Below, piece after piece: positions 1 through 8,009 of a stretch of 64,000 nt of DNA. Numbering within the stretch: the first letter of the stretch is position 1; each line of letters opens with the position of its first letter. The stretch is from the NCBI GenBank assembly GCA_016840085.1, contig JAEOTA010000012.1, positions 62,001 through 126,000 on the forward strand. The letters run 5' to 3'. The DNA comes from Promethearchaeota archaeon (GTDB lineage: Archaea > Asgardarchaeota > Lokiarchaeia > Sigyniarchaeales > SOKP01). The translations under genes were made by a program, and so were the position numbers. The notes beneath the pieces were generated by a model. The model saw only the letters and a program-made list of their open reading frames with translations, searched no databases and had not been told where the DNA came from.

Positions 1-365
1 CACATTAATCTACCAATTTCTATGTGTGCAATACAGTGATTAATTCCAACAATCGGGATATTTAAGAGTTGGCTTAGCATCCGAGCTATTAATGCGCCTA
101 TTTTTAAAATAGGTCCCAAACCAGGACTTTGACTAAAAGCTATTAGACTAATATCTTTTATTGAGATATTTGCCTCTAATAGAGCTTTATTTATAATCTC
201 CTTAAAATTCGCCATGTGTTGTTCTCTTACTAAGGCAGGATGTAAGCCCCCCTTTTCAGGAATAAAAGTATCGTTTATGAGACTATATACATTTCCTTCA
301 AAATCAATTATTCCTACTCCCCATGTATGAGCTGTACTCTCTATACCCAAACACAATTCTTTCAT
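1..365 (-). CDS. kae1: Kae1/TsaD, KEOPS tRNA threonylcarbamoyl transferase, 3'-truncated by window edge
   Basis: Catalytic ATP-binding subunit of the KEOPS complex, which transfers threonylcarbamoyl to A37 of ANN-decoding tRNAs (t6A) in the cytoplasm. Only about 121 N-terminal codons lie inside the window; the rest runs off the left edge. Read from the ATG at 363-365, the protein opens MKELCLGIESTAHTWG, the first phosphate-binding loop of the ASKHA fold. It then shows HPALVREQH (residues 42-50) and NHCIAHIEIG (109-118), whose two histidines are the family's metal ligands. It is last in a minus-strand cluster with rps27ae, rps24e and spt4, an arrangement common in archaea. Whether Bud32 is fused at the C-terminus cannot be seen. 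Identity is secure from the motifs. Confidence 0.95.
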   Translation of the reverse strand, partial: MKELCLGIESTAHTWGVGIIDFEGNVYSLINDTFIPEKGGLHPALVREQHMANFKEIINKALLEANISIKDISLIAFSQSPGLGPILKIGALIARMLSQLLNIPIVGINHCIAHIEIGRLM

Positions 366-481
366 TTATTTTGCCATAAAATTCTTTTATTGACTTAATA
401 TCTTTTAATAAGAAAAAATTATGTAGAGAAAGAATAGTAGTAGCTATCGAATTTGCCTTTCTTTATCGAATAAGATTTTTT

Positions 482-697
482 TTAGGTTTCCCTTGATTTT
501 GTGCGCTTTCGAGGGGCCCTTCTAGCTGTTTTTCCTTTTGCAGCTCCTTTTCGTTTAAACACTGTATAGCCACATTTTCCACAACTCCACCGATCATAAT
601 GATTTGCAAGGAAAAAACTCGGCCCACACTTAGGACAAGATCGATGAGTCCTTATTAATTTATCTCCTTCCAATTTATAATAATCTGATGCTCCCAT
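482..697 (-). CDS. rps27ae: Small ribosomal subunit protein S27ae (zinc ribbon)
   Basis: Archaeal/eukaryotic-type ribosomal protein of the 30S subunit, 71 residues, here without the ubiquitin fusion seen in eukaryotes. Two CxxC knuckles, CPKCG (residues 21-25) and CGKCG (39-43), form the zinc ribbon. The C-terminal third is strongly basic (Lys/Arg-rich), as expected for an rRNA-contacting tail. The start 23 bases after the stop of rps24e, and the order rps24e-rps27ae-kae1, match the usual archaeal operon. Length and motifs agree with the family. Confidence 0.93.
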   Translation of the reverse strand: MGASDYYKLEGDKLIRTHRSCPKCGPSFFLANHYDRWSCGKCGYTVFKRKGAAKGKTARRAPRKRTKSRET

Positions 698-720
698 GTT
701 TATATTTACTATATTTAATT

Positions 721-1074
721 TTAATATTCAAAAAGATGTTTATAAGGTTCTTTTCTCTTTTTTAATTGATATATTTCAGTTCTCTTATCTTTCTCAAGAT
801 TACGTACTTGAATATGGAATGGTTCAAAATATTTTAAATCTTTTGAGTTTTCATATATAAAGGCTTTTCCAGCAGTATAGAATGCACCAAAATGAGTATC
901 AAGTTTTCGTATTATAGTTAATTTTTCTTCCACACCCTGCATGGCTGCAATCTTTTTTTTTACTTCTAATCTATTTGGAGTACTTTCTCCAAAATGATCG
1001 ATTCTAAATTTTAATTCTACTCTATCTATTAAGGGATTTTTCTTTTCCTCAATAACCTCAATATTAATTGACAT
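721..1074 (-). CDS. rps24e: Small ribosomal subunit protein S24e
   Basis: Archaeal/eukaryotic-specific 30S ribosomal protein, 117 residues, a normal length for the archaeal family. The N-terminal half carries the typical S24e pattern: an early NPL tract, then an acidic-to-basic strand, then TPNRLEVKKKIAAM, then a YxxGKAFIYE-like strand at about residues 67-75. A basic linker KKRKEPYKHLFEY ends the protein. It lies directly upstream of rps27ae and about 150 bases downstream of the dephospho-CoA kinase gene on the same strand, so it is probably co-transcribed with rps27ae. Confidence 0.92.
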   Translation of the reverse strand: MSINIEVIEEKKNPLIDRVELKFRIDHFGESTPNRLEVKKKIAAMQGVEEKLTIIRKLDTHFGAFYTAGKAFIYENSKDLKYFEPFHIQVRNLEKDKRTEIYQLKKRKEPYKHLFEY

Positions 1075-1227
1075 TTTGAACCTTTTAATTTTTATTTGCT
1101 TGATAATTTGAGCTATTCTGTAGATAATTTCTGAACTATAAATTTCAAAAGAATAGATAAAAAATAAAATTTTGCTTTTTACTGAAGGTTAGAATTAGAT
1201 CATTGAGAATAAAATATATCAAAATAT

Positions 1228-1824
1228 TCAATACTTCTCCATTATATCAATGACTTCATGTACTTTTTGCTTAATTTTATCATCAACGTTAACAATTACA
1301 ATTCCTTCTGGAATCATAAAATGTGAGTCAGTAATCGGGGGTTGACCATAAAAAACGAAATGCTTAGTTTGTTCTTCTATAGGAATTTCTAAGACAAGAG
1401 GAAGGACTAATAAATCTTCTTCTCCTTCAATTATTTTAATTAAGGTTTTCTTACCAGATTTAATAACATTTCTAAATAACTTCCAAGAATCTTTATCGAT
1501 AGTACCCTCAGGATTTTTAAATTCAATGATTTTTTCAAAAAATTCTTCAAAAGTAATTTTAATTTGATTTCTTTGGGTCTTCTCATCGATAATACAGATC
1601 TTTACATAATTCTTTAAAAATTGATTAGAGAAGAAATCTTTCGCAACAATATCCCCAACAATATAAAATTCTATTTTTACCCCAGATTTAAGATAATCTC
1701 TAAACATATTTTCTACTTGGGTTATTGTTTCTTCTCGATTTCCAGCGAGTAGTATATCTAAAGGATCTGTAAAATAATGTCTTTGATTATGGGGAATCCG
1801 TAAATTATACTCCATGTAATTCAA
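1228..1824 (-). CDS. GTP-dependent dephospho-CoA kinase (DUF359 family)
   Basis: Archaeal GTP-dependent kinase for the last step of coenzyme A synthesis, dephospho-CoA to CoA; this family (DUF359) is unrelated to bacterial CoaE. The protein has 198 residues. It shows the family's central segment EGEEDLLVLPLVLEIP (residues about 133-148), followed by FYGQPP and a C-terminal IVIVNVDDKIKQKV strand-helix. Position next to spt4, rpoE1 and rps24e is a recurrent archaeal context for this family, which supports the call. Two ATG codons (residues 1 and 4) are possible starts; neither has an obvious ribosome-binding site. Confidence 0.85.
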   Translation of the reverse strand: MNYMEYNLRIPHNQRHYFTDPLDILLAGNREETITQVENMFRDYLKSGVKIEFYIVGDIVAKDFFSNQFLKNYVKICIIDEKTQRNQIKITFEEFFEKIIEFKNPEGTIDKDSWKLFRNVIKSGKKTLIKIIEGEEDLLVLPLVLEIPIEEQTKHFVFYGQPPITDSHFMIPEGIVIVNVDDKIKQKVHEVIDIMEKY

Positions 1825-1972
1825 GGTATTAAAGCAAACAAAACTTAAAAATAATTACCCTCAACTTGATTAATTTAAAGAATTATAGCAAAATGGAGAA
1901 AAAAATTAAAATAAAATATCTTTTCTTTATCTATTTAGAATTAGACAAGATATTAAATTTATTATAGATTAA

Positions 1973-2074
1973 TTTGCGCTCTCTTCTTACATCACGCAAA
2001 TGATCCTTGCAAAAATTATTGGCAAGGAGGTTCACGGATTATGACTAAAGAGTCGATGAGATCAGCGAACTCTT
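1973..2074. other. Spacer with three short hairpins between spt4 and the DPCK gene
   Basis: Three perfect 6-bp inverted repeats lie within about 100 bases: TTTGCG (1973-1978)/CGCAAA (1995-2000), CCTTGC (2005-2010)/GCAAGG (2022-2027), and AAGAGT (2048-2053)/ACTCTT (2069-2074). The loop of the last reads CGATGAGATCAGCGA on the plus strand, which resembles a kink-loop, the type of element bound by L7Ae. The third hairpin overlaps the last codons of spt4. This could be a processed leader, an sRNA or chance. Strand and function are not determined. Confidence 0.3.
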
Positions 2075-2250
2075 AAAGCGTACTTTCCTGGGAAATGAAT
2101 CTTTAAATATTGAGCAAATAATGACTGCTCTGGATCTATGATTATAACAGCACCCGTAAAATCCTCACTAAGAGTGTGAGTTTTACATTTAGGGCAGATT
2201 GTTTCATTTTTAGTTAATAGATGACAATTTTTGCAAGCTTTTTCCTTCAT
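2062..2250 (-). CDS. spt4: Transcription elongation factor Spt4 (RpoE2)
   Basis: Small zinc-binding partner of Spt5 (NusG family) that binds the clamp of archaeal RNA polymerase and supports elongation. The 62 residues contain two zinc knuckles, CKNCHLL (6-12) and CPKCKT (19-24), followed by the typical C-terminal sheet with AVIIIDPEQSLFAQYL. A short GKYALRVR tail ends the protein. Length is normal for archaeal Spt4. The gene begins 28 bases after rpoE1 on the same strand, the classic archaeal rpoE1-spt4 pair. Confidence 0.93.
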   Translation of the reverse strand: MKEKACKNCHLLTKNETICPKCKTHTLSEDFTGAVIIIDPEQSLFAQYLKIHFPGKYALRVR

Positions 2251-2278
2251 AGTAATTTCAAATCTCTAATTTATTATT

Positions 2279-2884
2279 TTATTCTAGTTTTTCTTCACTA
2301 ACTTTTGATTTTTGTGCTTCTTTTTCTTCAATTAATTGTGCTATATCACTTTCTATCCAATCTTCTTTCCCTAGGTATTTTTGTCGCATTGATAAACCGA
2401 GTTTACCACTTCTTCCCGTCCCTAAAGATACAGCGATTATTTTTGCTCGTACTTGATCGTTAACTTCAAGAATTCTTCCAGTCTCTTTACCAATAAATCT
2501 ATTACTTACTTGTTCATAAGAAATATAATCATCACAAATTTGGGATACATGAACTAAACCGTCGAGTGGACCTAGTCGAATAAAACTTCCAAAATCAACA
2601 ACTTCTACAACAGTTCCTTCTACTACTTCTGATAAAGTCGGTTTAAAGGTAAGAATTGTAAAATTTACTTCGTGAAACGTATTTGCATTACCAGGAATGA
2701 TCGTACCTTGCCCAACATTAAGCACATCGACAACTGCAATTATAAATCCAAAATCTCTTGTAATTATTCCTTCATAATCCTCTGAAAGTATAATTCTAGC
2801 ACTTACTTCTTTCTCTTGGCCGAATAAGAATGGTGGGATCTCGATCTTTCCTTCAATTGTAAAAAGTTTAAATATATTGAGCAC
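2279..2884 (-). CDS. rpoE1: DNA-directed RNA polymerase subunit Rpo7 (RpoE1)
   Basis: Homologue of eukaryotic Rpb7. With Rpo4 it forms the stalk of archaeal RNA polymerase, which binds nascent RNA and helps open-complex formation. The N-terminal RNP-like domain occupies roughly residues 1-80. An S1 RNA-binding domain follows, with EGTVVEVVDFGSFIRLGPLD and GLVHVSQI visible at about residues 88-115. The 201-residue length is slightly longer than usual because of a charged Lys/Glu-rich tail after about residue 180. First gene of the minus-strand information-processing cluster; the ATG lies just after a T-rich spacer. Confidence 0.94.
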   Translation of the reverse strand: MLNIFKLFTIEGKIEIPPFLFGQEKEVSARIILSEDYEGIITRDFGFIIAVVDVLNVGQGTIIPGNANTFHEVNFTILTFKPTLSEVVEGTVVEVVDFGSFIRLGPLDGLVHVSQICDDYISYEQVSNRFIGKETGRILEVNDQVRAKIIAVSLGTGRSGKLGLSMRQKYLGKEDWIESDIAQLIEEKEAQKSKVSEEKLE

Positions 2885-3189
2885 CTGTCAAAAAAATCAA
2901 TTGTTATTTATAATATCGTTAGTGATATAAAACTGTTTAATTACTCCACTAATTAAACCAATTTTAATGTTTTATTAAATGAATTACAAAATTAATAGTT
3001 TGTGGTTTTATACTAGTATATTATCGAAATTCGGATGATTTTCAATTGCTTATACTTTTCTTTCTTATTGGGTAAAATTATCAATGAAAAGAAAGAATTA
3101 AATATTCCCGATTAAATTTCATTTAATAACAAATTGGTATTATAAAGTAGTAAGATCAATTATTTATATTTTGAGATGAGGAATTAATA
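2885..3189. other. Divergent intergenic region between rpoE1 and the E1 dehydrogenase genes
   Basis: About 305 bases without a credible gene, very AT-rich, separating two divergent operons. It must contain both promoters. A TTTATATT stretch at about 3160-3168 could be the TATA element of the plus-strand E1 operon, with a purine-rich GAGATGAGG just before its ATG serving as ribosome-binding site. No repeat or RNA gene was recognised. Confidence 0.4.
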
Positions 3190-4191
3190 ATGAGTAGTGA
3201 TGAATTGCCTAAGGAATTGAGTTCCGAAGAATTAATTAATTTTTATAAAAAGATGTTGTTGATTCGTGAATTTGAACTTAGAATTACAAAAGATTCTGGT
3301 AAAATCAAATCACCTTTAGTGCACCCTTATACAGGTGAAGAAGCTATAGCTATTGGAGCTTGTGCTGCAATTGATGAGGATGATTATATTACCTCTACAC
3401 ACAGAGGTCACGGTCATTTTATCGCCAAGGGAGGTGATATTAACTCACTAATGGCAGAAATTTATGGAAAAGAAGGGGGAATATGCAAAGGTCGTGGTGG
3501 ATCAATGCATGTTGCTGATTTTTCTAAAAATATGCTTGGTGCAAATGGAATTGTAGGAGCAGGCCCTCCTTTAGCCCTTGGAGTTGCCTTAGCTTCAAAG
3601 ATGAGAAATGAAGGTAAGGTTGTTCTTACTTTTTTTGGTGATGGAGCAGCAAACCAAGGAATGCTACATGAATCAATGAATCTTGCTGTTATATGGAAAC
3701 TTCCTATAATTTTTGTTTTAGAGAATAACATGTATGGATGGAGCACCTCTGTTAAATATGCTACTGCTATTAAAGATCTTTCACTTCGTGCTCAAGGGTA
3801 TGGGATGAGAGGCATTACGATTGATGGTAATGATGTAATTAAGGTATATAAGACCACTAAAGAAGCAATCGATCTCGCAAGAAAGGGAGGTGGTCCCACG
3901 TTAATTGAATGCAAGACTTATAGATGGCAAGGTCAAACTACAATGGATGCTGATAAATACCGCTCAACTGAAGAAAAAGAAGAATGGAAAAAAAAATGCC
4001 CAATTGAAGCCTATAAAATAAAACTTATCAAGAGTGAAGTTATCGATCGAACTATTATTCAAAAAATTGAGGAAGATACTTTAGCACAAGTAGAGCTAAG
4101 CGTTAAATTAGCTAAAAAAAGTCCAAAACCAAATGCTACTACAGTCTTAGATGATATTTACAAAAATCCTATAGATTTAGGAGGAAATTAA
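3190..4191 (+). CDS. Thiamine-diphosphate dehydrogenase E1 component, alpha subunit
   Basis: Alpha subunit of a pyruvate, acetoin or branched-chain 2-oxoacid dehydrogenase E1. It decarboxylates the 2-oxoacid (or cleaves acetoin) with thiamine diphosphate. At 333 residues the length is normal. Visible are HRGHGHFIAKGG (71-82), GRGGSMHV (101-108) and the ThDP/Mg motif starting GDGAANQG (150-157) and ending ENN (178-180). The beta gene starts one base after this stop, so the two are translationally coupled. No E2, E3 or lipoyl genes follow in the window, so the substrate and acceptor cannot be told; family similarity also fits acetoin dehydrogenase. A purine-rich GAGATGAGG upstream supports the ATG. 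Confidence 0.9.
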   Translation: MSSDELPKELSSEELINFYKKMLLIREFELRITKDSGKIKSPLVHPYTGEEAIAIGACAAIDEDDYITSTHRGHGHFIAKGGDINSLMAEIYGKEGGICKGRGGSMHVADFSKNMLGANGIVGAGPPLALGVALASKMRNEGKVVLTFFGDGAANQGMLHESMNLAVIWKLPIIFVLENNMYGWSTSVKYATAIKDLSLRAQGYGMRGITIDGNDVIKVYKTTKEAIDLARKGGGPTLIECKTYRWQGQTTMDADKYRSTEEKEEWKKKCPIEAYKIKLIKSEVIDRTIIQKIEEDTLAQVELSVKLAKKSPKPNATTVLDDIYKNPIDLGGN

Positions 4192-4192
4192 A

Positions 4193-5179
4193 ATGGTTGA
4201 AGAAACTAAAACTATGAGAGGTTTGGATGCTATACGATTAGCTATTGATGAAGAAATGGAACGTGATAAATCTGTTTTCTTAATAGGAGAGGATATCGGG
4301 AAGTTTGGAGGTTGTTTTTTTGTAACAGAGGGATTATTAGAAAAATTTGGTCCTGAGAGAATTCGTGATACACCAATTAGTGAAAATGCGATTTTGGGTT
4401 GTGCTGTTGGAGCCGCTATGGCTGGCATGCGCCCTATAGCAGAAATTATGTTTGCAGACTTCTTGCCTGTGTGTATGGAGATGATTGTAAATCAAGCTGC
4501 AAAAGCAAGATATATGTATGGAGGTCAAATTTCTGTTCCTGTCACGATTAGAGTTCCATTTGGAACTGGCATAATGGGGGCGGCACAACACTCCCAATCT
4601 TTTGAATCATGGTTTATGCATGTACCAGGTTTGAAAGTTGTCTTACCATCGGATGCACGTGATTTTAAAGGATTACTGAAGACCGCTATACGAGATAATG
4701 ATCCAGTCATTTTTTTTGAAAATAAGAGGGCATATTACCTCACTAGTGAAGTTCCGCTAGATAAAGAATTCACAATACCATTTGGACAAGCAAGGATATT
4801 CACTGAAGGGGATGATGTTACTATTGTTGCTACAGGAGCTATGGTCTCAGAAAGTATTAGAGCTGCTACAAAATTAGACGCAGAAAATATTCATTGTGAA
4901 ATAATTGATCCAAGGACTTTAGTTCCATTGGATAAATCAACTATCCTAAATTCTGTGGAAAAAACAGGAAGATTGCTTATTGTAGATGAAGGCTGTAAAA
5001 CTTGTTCTGTGAGTGCTGAAATCGCCGCATTTGTCGCAGAAGAAGGTTTTCAATATTTAAAGAAGAATATAATAAGACTTAATACTCCAGATGTTCCAAT
5101 TCCTTTTGCAGATAAATTAGAAAAAGCAATTATTCCGAATGCGAAATCAGTTCAAGAAAATGTTAAGAAATTACTTTAA
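4193..5179 (+). CDS. Thiamine-diphosphate dehydrogenase E1 component, beta subunit
   Basis: Beta subunit that pairs with the product of the preceding gene to form an alpha2beta2 E1. The 328-residue protein has the pyrimidine-binding transketolase domain with FLIGEDIGKFGG and RIRDTPISENAILGCAVG in the first 75 residues, and a C-terminal transketolase domain with IIDPRTLVPLDKSTI (about 237-251). It overlaps nothing but follows the alpha stop by a single base, with GGAGG inside the end of the alpha gene (4181-4185) as ribosome-binding site. Downstream is a spacer holding a small membrane-protein gene rather than E2 or E3. Confidence 0.9.
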   Translation: MVEETKTMRGLDAIRLAIDEEMERDKSVFLIGEDIGKFGGCFFVTEGLLEKFGPERIRDTPISENAILGCAVGAAMAGMRPIAEIMFADFLPVCMEMIVNQAAKARYMYGGQISVPVTIRVPFGTGIMGAAQHSQSFESWFMHVPGLKVVLPSDARDFKGLLKTAIRDNDPVIFFENKRAYYLTSEVPLDKEFTIPFGQARIFTEGDDVTIVATGAMVSESIRAATKLDAENIHCEIIDPRTLVPLDKSTILNSVEKTGRLLIVDEGCKTCSVSAEIAAFVAEEGFQYLKKNIIRLNTPDVPIPFADKLEKAIIPNAKSVQENVKKLL

Positions 5180-5302
5180 ACAAATAAAACTAAACTTATT
5201 TTTTTATTATTACAGATTTCTTAGGATAATATATATTAATATATATTGAACTAATCAAAATGAAATAATTATACAAAAAAAAGGATCTTACAGCGTATAA
5301 TC

Positions 5303-5320
5303 GGAACCTTTATATATATA
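5303..5320 (+). promoter_or_regulatory. Candidate archaeal promoter (TATA element) for the small membrane-protein gene
   Basis: A run of alternating T/A (TTTATATATATA) at about 5309-5320, preceded by CGGAACC, stands about 60 bases upstream of the ATG at 5381. Position relative to a strong ribosome-binding site downstream makes a promoter plausible, but in such AT-rich DNA the match is weak evidence by itself. Confidence 0.35.
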
Positions 5321-5380
5321 CTTTTATATATTTCTATGAGGATTAGGATTTATTTAATTAAGGGGTGATAATACCGAAAT

Positions 5381-5485
5381 ATGACCGTGAAAGAAATATA
5401 TGAAATTGTTATAGCTATTATAGGACTTTCAAGCTTAGTAGCCCTTGGTATTGTTATATTGCTACTTATCGGTCTATTTGCTTAG
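5381..5485 (+). CDS. 34-residue single-pass membrane protein
   Basis: A very short gene: starts MTVKEIYEIVIAIIGLSS, continues with a solid hydrophobic helix rich in Val/Leu/Ile/Gly, and stops after LLIGLFA. It is supported by an unusually good Shine-Dalgarno match, GGGGTGAT at 5362-5369 (complementary to the archaeal 16S 3' end), though 11 bases separate it from the ATG. The 3' end overlaps the convergent cupin gene by about 20 bases. I do not recognise the family. Such proteins are often small subunits of membrane complexes or regulators. The hydrophobic composition could arise by chance in AT-rich DNA, but the ribosome-binding site argues against that. Confidence 0.55.
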   Translation: MTVKEIYEIVIAIIGLSSLVALGIVILLLIGLFA

Positions 5486-5870
5486 TTTTATTCTTTAACT
5501 TCTTTAAAAAATCTTTTCTTAATGGAAAAAAGATATCGAGCATTATAAATGGTTCATTTCCAATACATGTATCACTATGAGGAGTATTAGCAGGAATACA
5601 ATAAATATCTCCTTTTTTAACAATCCGCTCCTCCTCTCCAATTCGTAATTTTGCTTCGCCTCCATACACCATGCCTATTTGCTCATGTTTATGCGAATGT
5701 GTAGGAACTGTATGTCCCGGCAATGTGGCATTGAATGCCATCATCATCTTCTCCCCATGTAATCCCGTGAGAATTGTTGTTTCCAATCCGTCCATCTGTA
5801 TAAATTTAGGTGCATCTTTAATATCTATAAAATATAAACTCTTTTTATTTTGGATATTTATCATCTCCAA
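5466..5870 (-). CDS. Cupin-domain protein
   Basis: A 134-residue single-domain cupin. Motif 1 is visible as PTHSHKHEQIGMVYGGEAKL (about residues 55-74), supplying His, His and Glu ligands. Motif 2 is IPANTPHSD at about residues 92-100, with the fourth ligand His. Such small cupins are metal-binding enzymes or sensors with many functions (isomerases, dioxygenases, regulators), and the substrate cannot be predicted. It stands alone between a small plus-strand gene and an aldolase gene on the plus strand. An ATG (residue 3 is also Met) lies at the AT-rich edge. Confidence 0.8.
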   Translation of the reverse strand: MEMINIQNKKSLYFIDIKDAPKFIQMDGLETTILTGLHGEKMMMAFNATLPGHTVPTHSHKHEQIGMVYGGEAKLRIGEEERIVKKGDIYCIPANTPHSDTCIGNEPFIMLDIFFPLRKDFLKKLKNKTKQIDR

Positions 5871-6118
5871 ATTGAATTAAATTTTAAAGAAATTCCTTAT
5901 ATAATTTTCGTCAAGCCTTATTATAAATTTTTAATATAGATAATAACTGAATCTCTACATCAATTTCAGATTTTTAAATATATTCTAACAGAAGATAAAG
6001 ATTTTGTGAAGATATATTTTAAAAGATAGAGTTATTAAAACTATCAGCATTTTTTTTGTATAATCATTTTAAATTGAATGATTTTAAAAATATATTAAAA
6101 TATGAGGAAATTTTAAAA

Positions 6119-6922
6119 TTGTCTGGATATATTGGGAAGAAAATTAGATTGGAAAGAATAATAAATAGAGAAACAAAAAGGACTATTATAGTCCCAATGG
6201 ATCATGGATTAACTGTCGGACCTATTAAAGGAATCGAAAAAAAAATAGGAGAAATGGTCAATAAGATAGCTCTAGGTGGTGCGAACGCTGTTTTAGGGCA
6301 TGTTGGAATCCCTTTATACGCTCATAGAGGATATGGCCCCGATATAGGATTAATTTTACATTTATCAGGATCAACTTCATTAAGTCCTGATTCAAATTAT
6401 AAAATATTAGTAAATACAGTTTTAGAAGCTGTAAAATTCGGGGCAGATGGGGTTTCAATTCATATCAATATTGGTACAAAATCAGATCCAGAAATGTTAG
6501 AAACTTTAGGAAAAGTTTCAAGAGAATGTCGAGATCTTGGAATGCCACTTCTCGCTATGATGTATCCAAGGGGAGAAAATATAGATGATGAATATGACGT
6601 CGAAGTGGTTAAGATAGCGGCTCGGGTTGCTGCTGAATTAGGAGCTGACATTGTTAAGACAAATTGGACAGGAGATCCTGATTCTTTTAAAGAAGTTGTT
6701 GACGGTTGTATGGCTCCAGTAATAATTGCAGGAGGGGAAAAGGCAGGATTAAGAGATATTTTAGAAATAACTAAACAATCAATTGATGTAGGCGGCGCAG
6801 GTGTAGCTTACGGAAGAAATGTTTTCCAAGCTGATGATCCTACTAAATTTATAAAAGCACTATATCTTATTGTTCATAAAAATTACGATGTCCATGAAGC
6901 AATAAAAGAATTAAGTCTTTAA
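6119..6922 (+). CDS. 2-amino-3,7-dideoxy-D-threo-hept-6-ulosonate synthase (DeoC/LacD aldolase family)
   Basis: Aldolase of the archaeal alternative route to 3-dehydroquinate, the entry to aromatic amino acid synthesis. It closely follows the pattern of Methanocaldococcus MJ0400: [20 protein letters not shown] near the N-terminus, [44 protein letters not shown], and the Schiff-base lysine in [11 protein letters not shown] place the start at TTG 6119, because GAGG at 6104-6107 lies at a suitable distance and the length (267 residues) then fits the family; a longer frame opens at TTG 6056. An archaeal class I fructose-bisphosphate aldolase is the main alternative, being a close relative. No other aromatic-pathway gene is adjacent. 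Confidence 0.85.
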   Translation: MSGYIGKKIRLERIINRETKRTIIVPMDHGLTVGPIKGIEKKIGEMVNKIALGGANAVLGHVGIPLYAHRGYGPDIGLILHLSGSTSLSPDSNYKILVNTVLEAVKFGADGVSIHINIGTKSDPEMLETLGKVSRECRDLGMPLLAMMYPRGENIDDEYDVEVVKIAARVAAELGADIVKTNWTGDPDSFKEVVDGCMAPVIIAGGEKAGLRDILEITKQSIDVGGAGVAYGRNVFQADDPTKFIKALYLIVHKNYDVHEAIKELSL

Positions 6923-7253
6923 TTCTATGAATATCGAATTTGAAAATGAAAAGTGAGAAAATTAGAGGAGATAAGATAGTTCTAGTTTTACGATTTTTAA
7001 TCAAAAAAATGCTAATACAGTCTAAGTTTAATTAACTAGATTAATTTAGCTATTTTTTCGCACGTTCACTTACAATCTAAAAATATTAATCCCAATCTTA
7101 CATCTTTCGTTGTAGAAACAGTTAATACTGCATTGTCTCCCAATTAATATAATTATAGAAAAAAAAAAAATCAACTGACTATAGTTTTATTAATTGCTTT
7201 AGTACTATACTAAATATTATAAAATTATTAAAAGAATAAAAAGTGAGAAATCA
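6923..7253. other. Intergenic stretch holding a decayed Roadblock fragment
   Basis: About 330 bases between the aldolase and the RibD-type gene. Apart from the pseudogene fragment at 7036-7141 nothing coding is seen. The last 100 bases are AT-rich with an A-run and lead into the next gene, so its promoter is probably here. Confidence 0.5.
7036..7141 (-). pseudogene. 3' fragment of a Roadblock/LC7 gene (duplicate of the gene at 8010-8387)
   Basis: On the minus strand this stretch reads GDNAVLTVSTTKDVRLGLIF, then LDCK, then a TGA stop, then TCEKIAKLI and a TAG stop. It matches the last ~34 codons of the intact Roadblock gene 0.9 kb away almost base for base. An Arg codon (CGG) has become TGA, and the upstream two thirds of the gene are missing. 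It is clearly a decayed partial duplication. The bases outside 7036-7141 show no obvious similarity. Confidence 0.85.
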
Positions 7254-7967
7254 ATGGGTAAGAATCGACCTGAAACAACTCTTTTTCTAATGCAATCATT
7301 GGATGGAAAAATTTCTACGGGGAATGTCGATGAACGAGATCAAGAAATTGATTTTCCTAAAATCAAAGGTATTAAAGAAGGCAATTATCAATACTATGAT
7401 CTTTTACTTAAAACTGATAGACATGCTTTAATCAGTGGAAAAGTATTAGCTAAAATTGGTGTTAATTCACGTGATAGAGTTGATAATTATAAGGATGTCA
7501 ATCTAATTATAATTGATCGCAAACCACATCTCACAAAAAATGGAATGAATTATTTAATAAATTCATTTAAATCTATCTATGTTGTAACAAACGACAAAAA
7601 CCATCCAGCTTTTAATATTTCAAATGAAAAAGAACTTAGTATTATTTATTATCCGAATGAAATTAATTTTGAAGAATTATTTGGAAAACTAAAGCAAGAT
7701 TATAAAATTGAAAAGATATCAATTCAATCAGGGGGAACATTGAACTCATTATTTCTTAAACATAAAATTATTGATCATATTTCTATTATAATCGCTCCCA
7801 GTCTAGTTGGTGGAAAAGATACACCTACATCAATAGATGGAGTAGCTCCTCAGACTAATGATGATTTATTTAATATAAAGGCTCTAGAACTTAAAAAATG
7901 TGAAATATTGAAACATTCCTATATCTATCTTTATTACGATGTAATAAATGAAACAATAATAGAATAA
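7254..7967 (+). CDS. RibD C-terminal domain reductase (riboflavin/deazaflavin-type pyrimidine reductase)
   Basis: A 237-residue protein of the dihydrofolate-reductase-like RibD_C family, which in archaea reduces 2,5-diamino-6-ribosylamino-pyrimidinone phosphate with NAD(P)H in riboflavin and F420 biosynthesis. Signs are the N-terminal TLFLMQSLDGKIST, a central ALISGKVLAKIGVN in the position of the family's 'DALL.GR.T' segment, SIQSGGTLNSLFLKHKIID at about residues 160-178, and IIIAPSLVGGKDTPTSI near 182-198. A short plus-strand ATG after an A-rich leader is used. Lone RibD_C proteins also act in other reductions, so the exact substrate is inferred. Confidence 0.75.
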   Translation: MGKNRPETTLFLMQSLDGKISTGNVDERDQEIDFPKIKGIKEGNYQYYDLLLKTDRHALISGKVLAKIGVNSRDRVDNYKDVNLIIIDRKPHLTKNGMNYLINSFKSIYVVTNDKNHPAFNISNEKELSIIYYPNEINFEELFGKLKQDYKIEKISIQSGGTLNSLFLKHKIIDHISIIIAPSLVGGKDTPTSIDGVAPQTNDDLFNIKALELKKCEILKHSYIYLYYDVINETIIE

Positions 7968-8009
7968 ACAAATTACAAAAATCTTTAAAGCCTAAAAGAC
8001 AGAATAAAA

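Noticed and set aside
5466..5880. Plus-strand frame opposite the cupin gene (5671-5880)
   Set aside because: The cupin frame has both metal-binding motifs; the opposite frame has none.
6056..6118. Longer N-terminus of the aldolase from TTG 6056
   Set aside because: Extra 21 codons have no family support and no ribosome-binding site, whereas GAGG precedes TTG 6119 and the family begins at [13 protein letters not shown] sequence.
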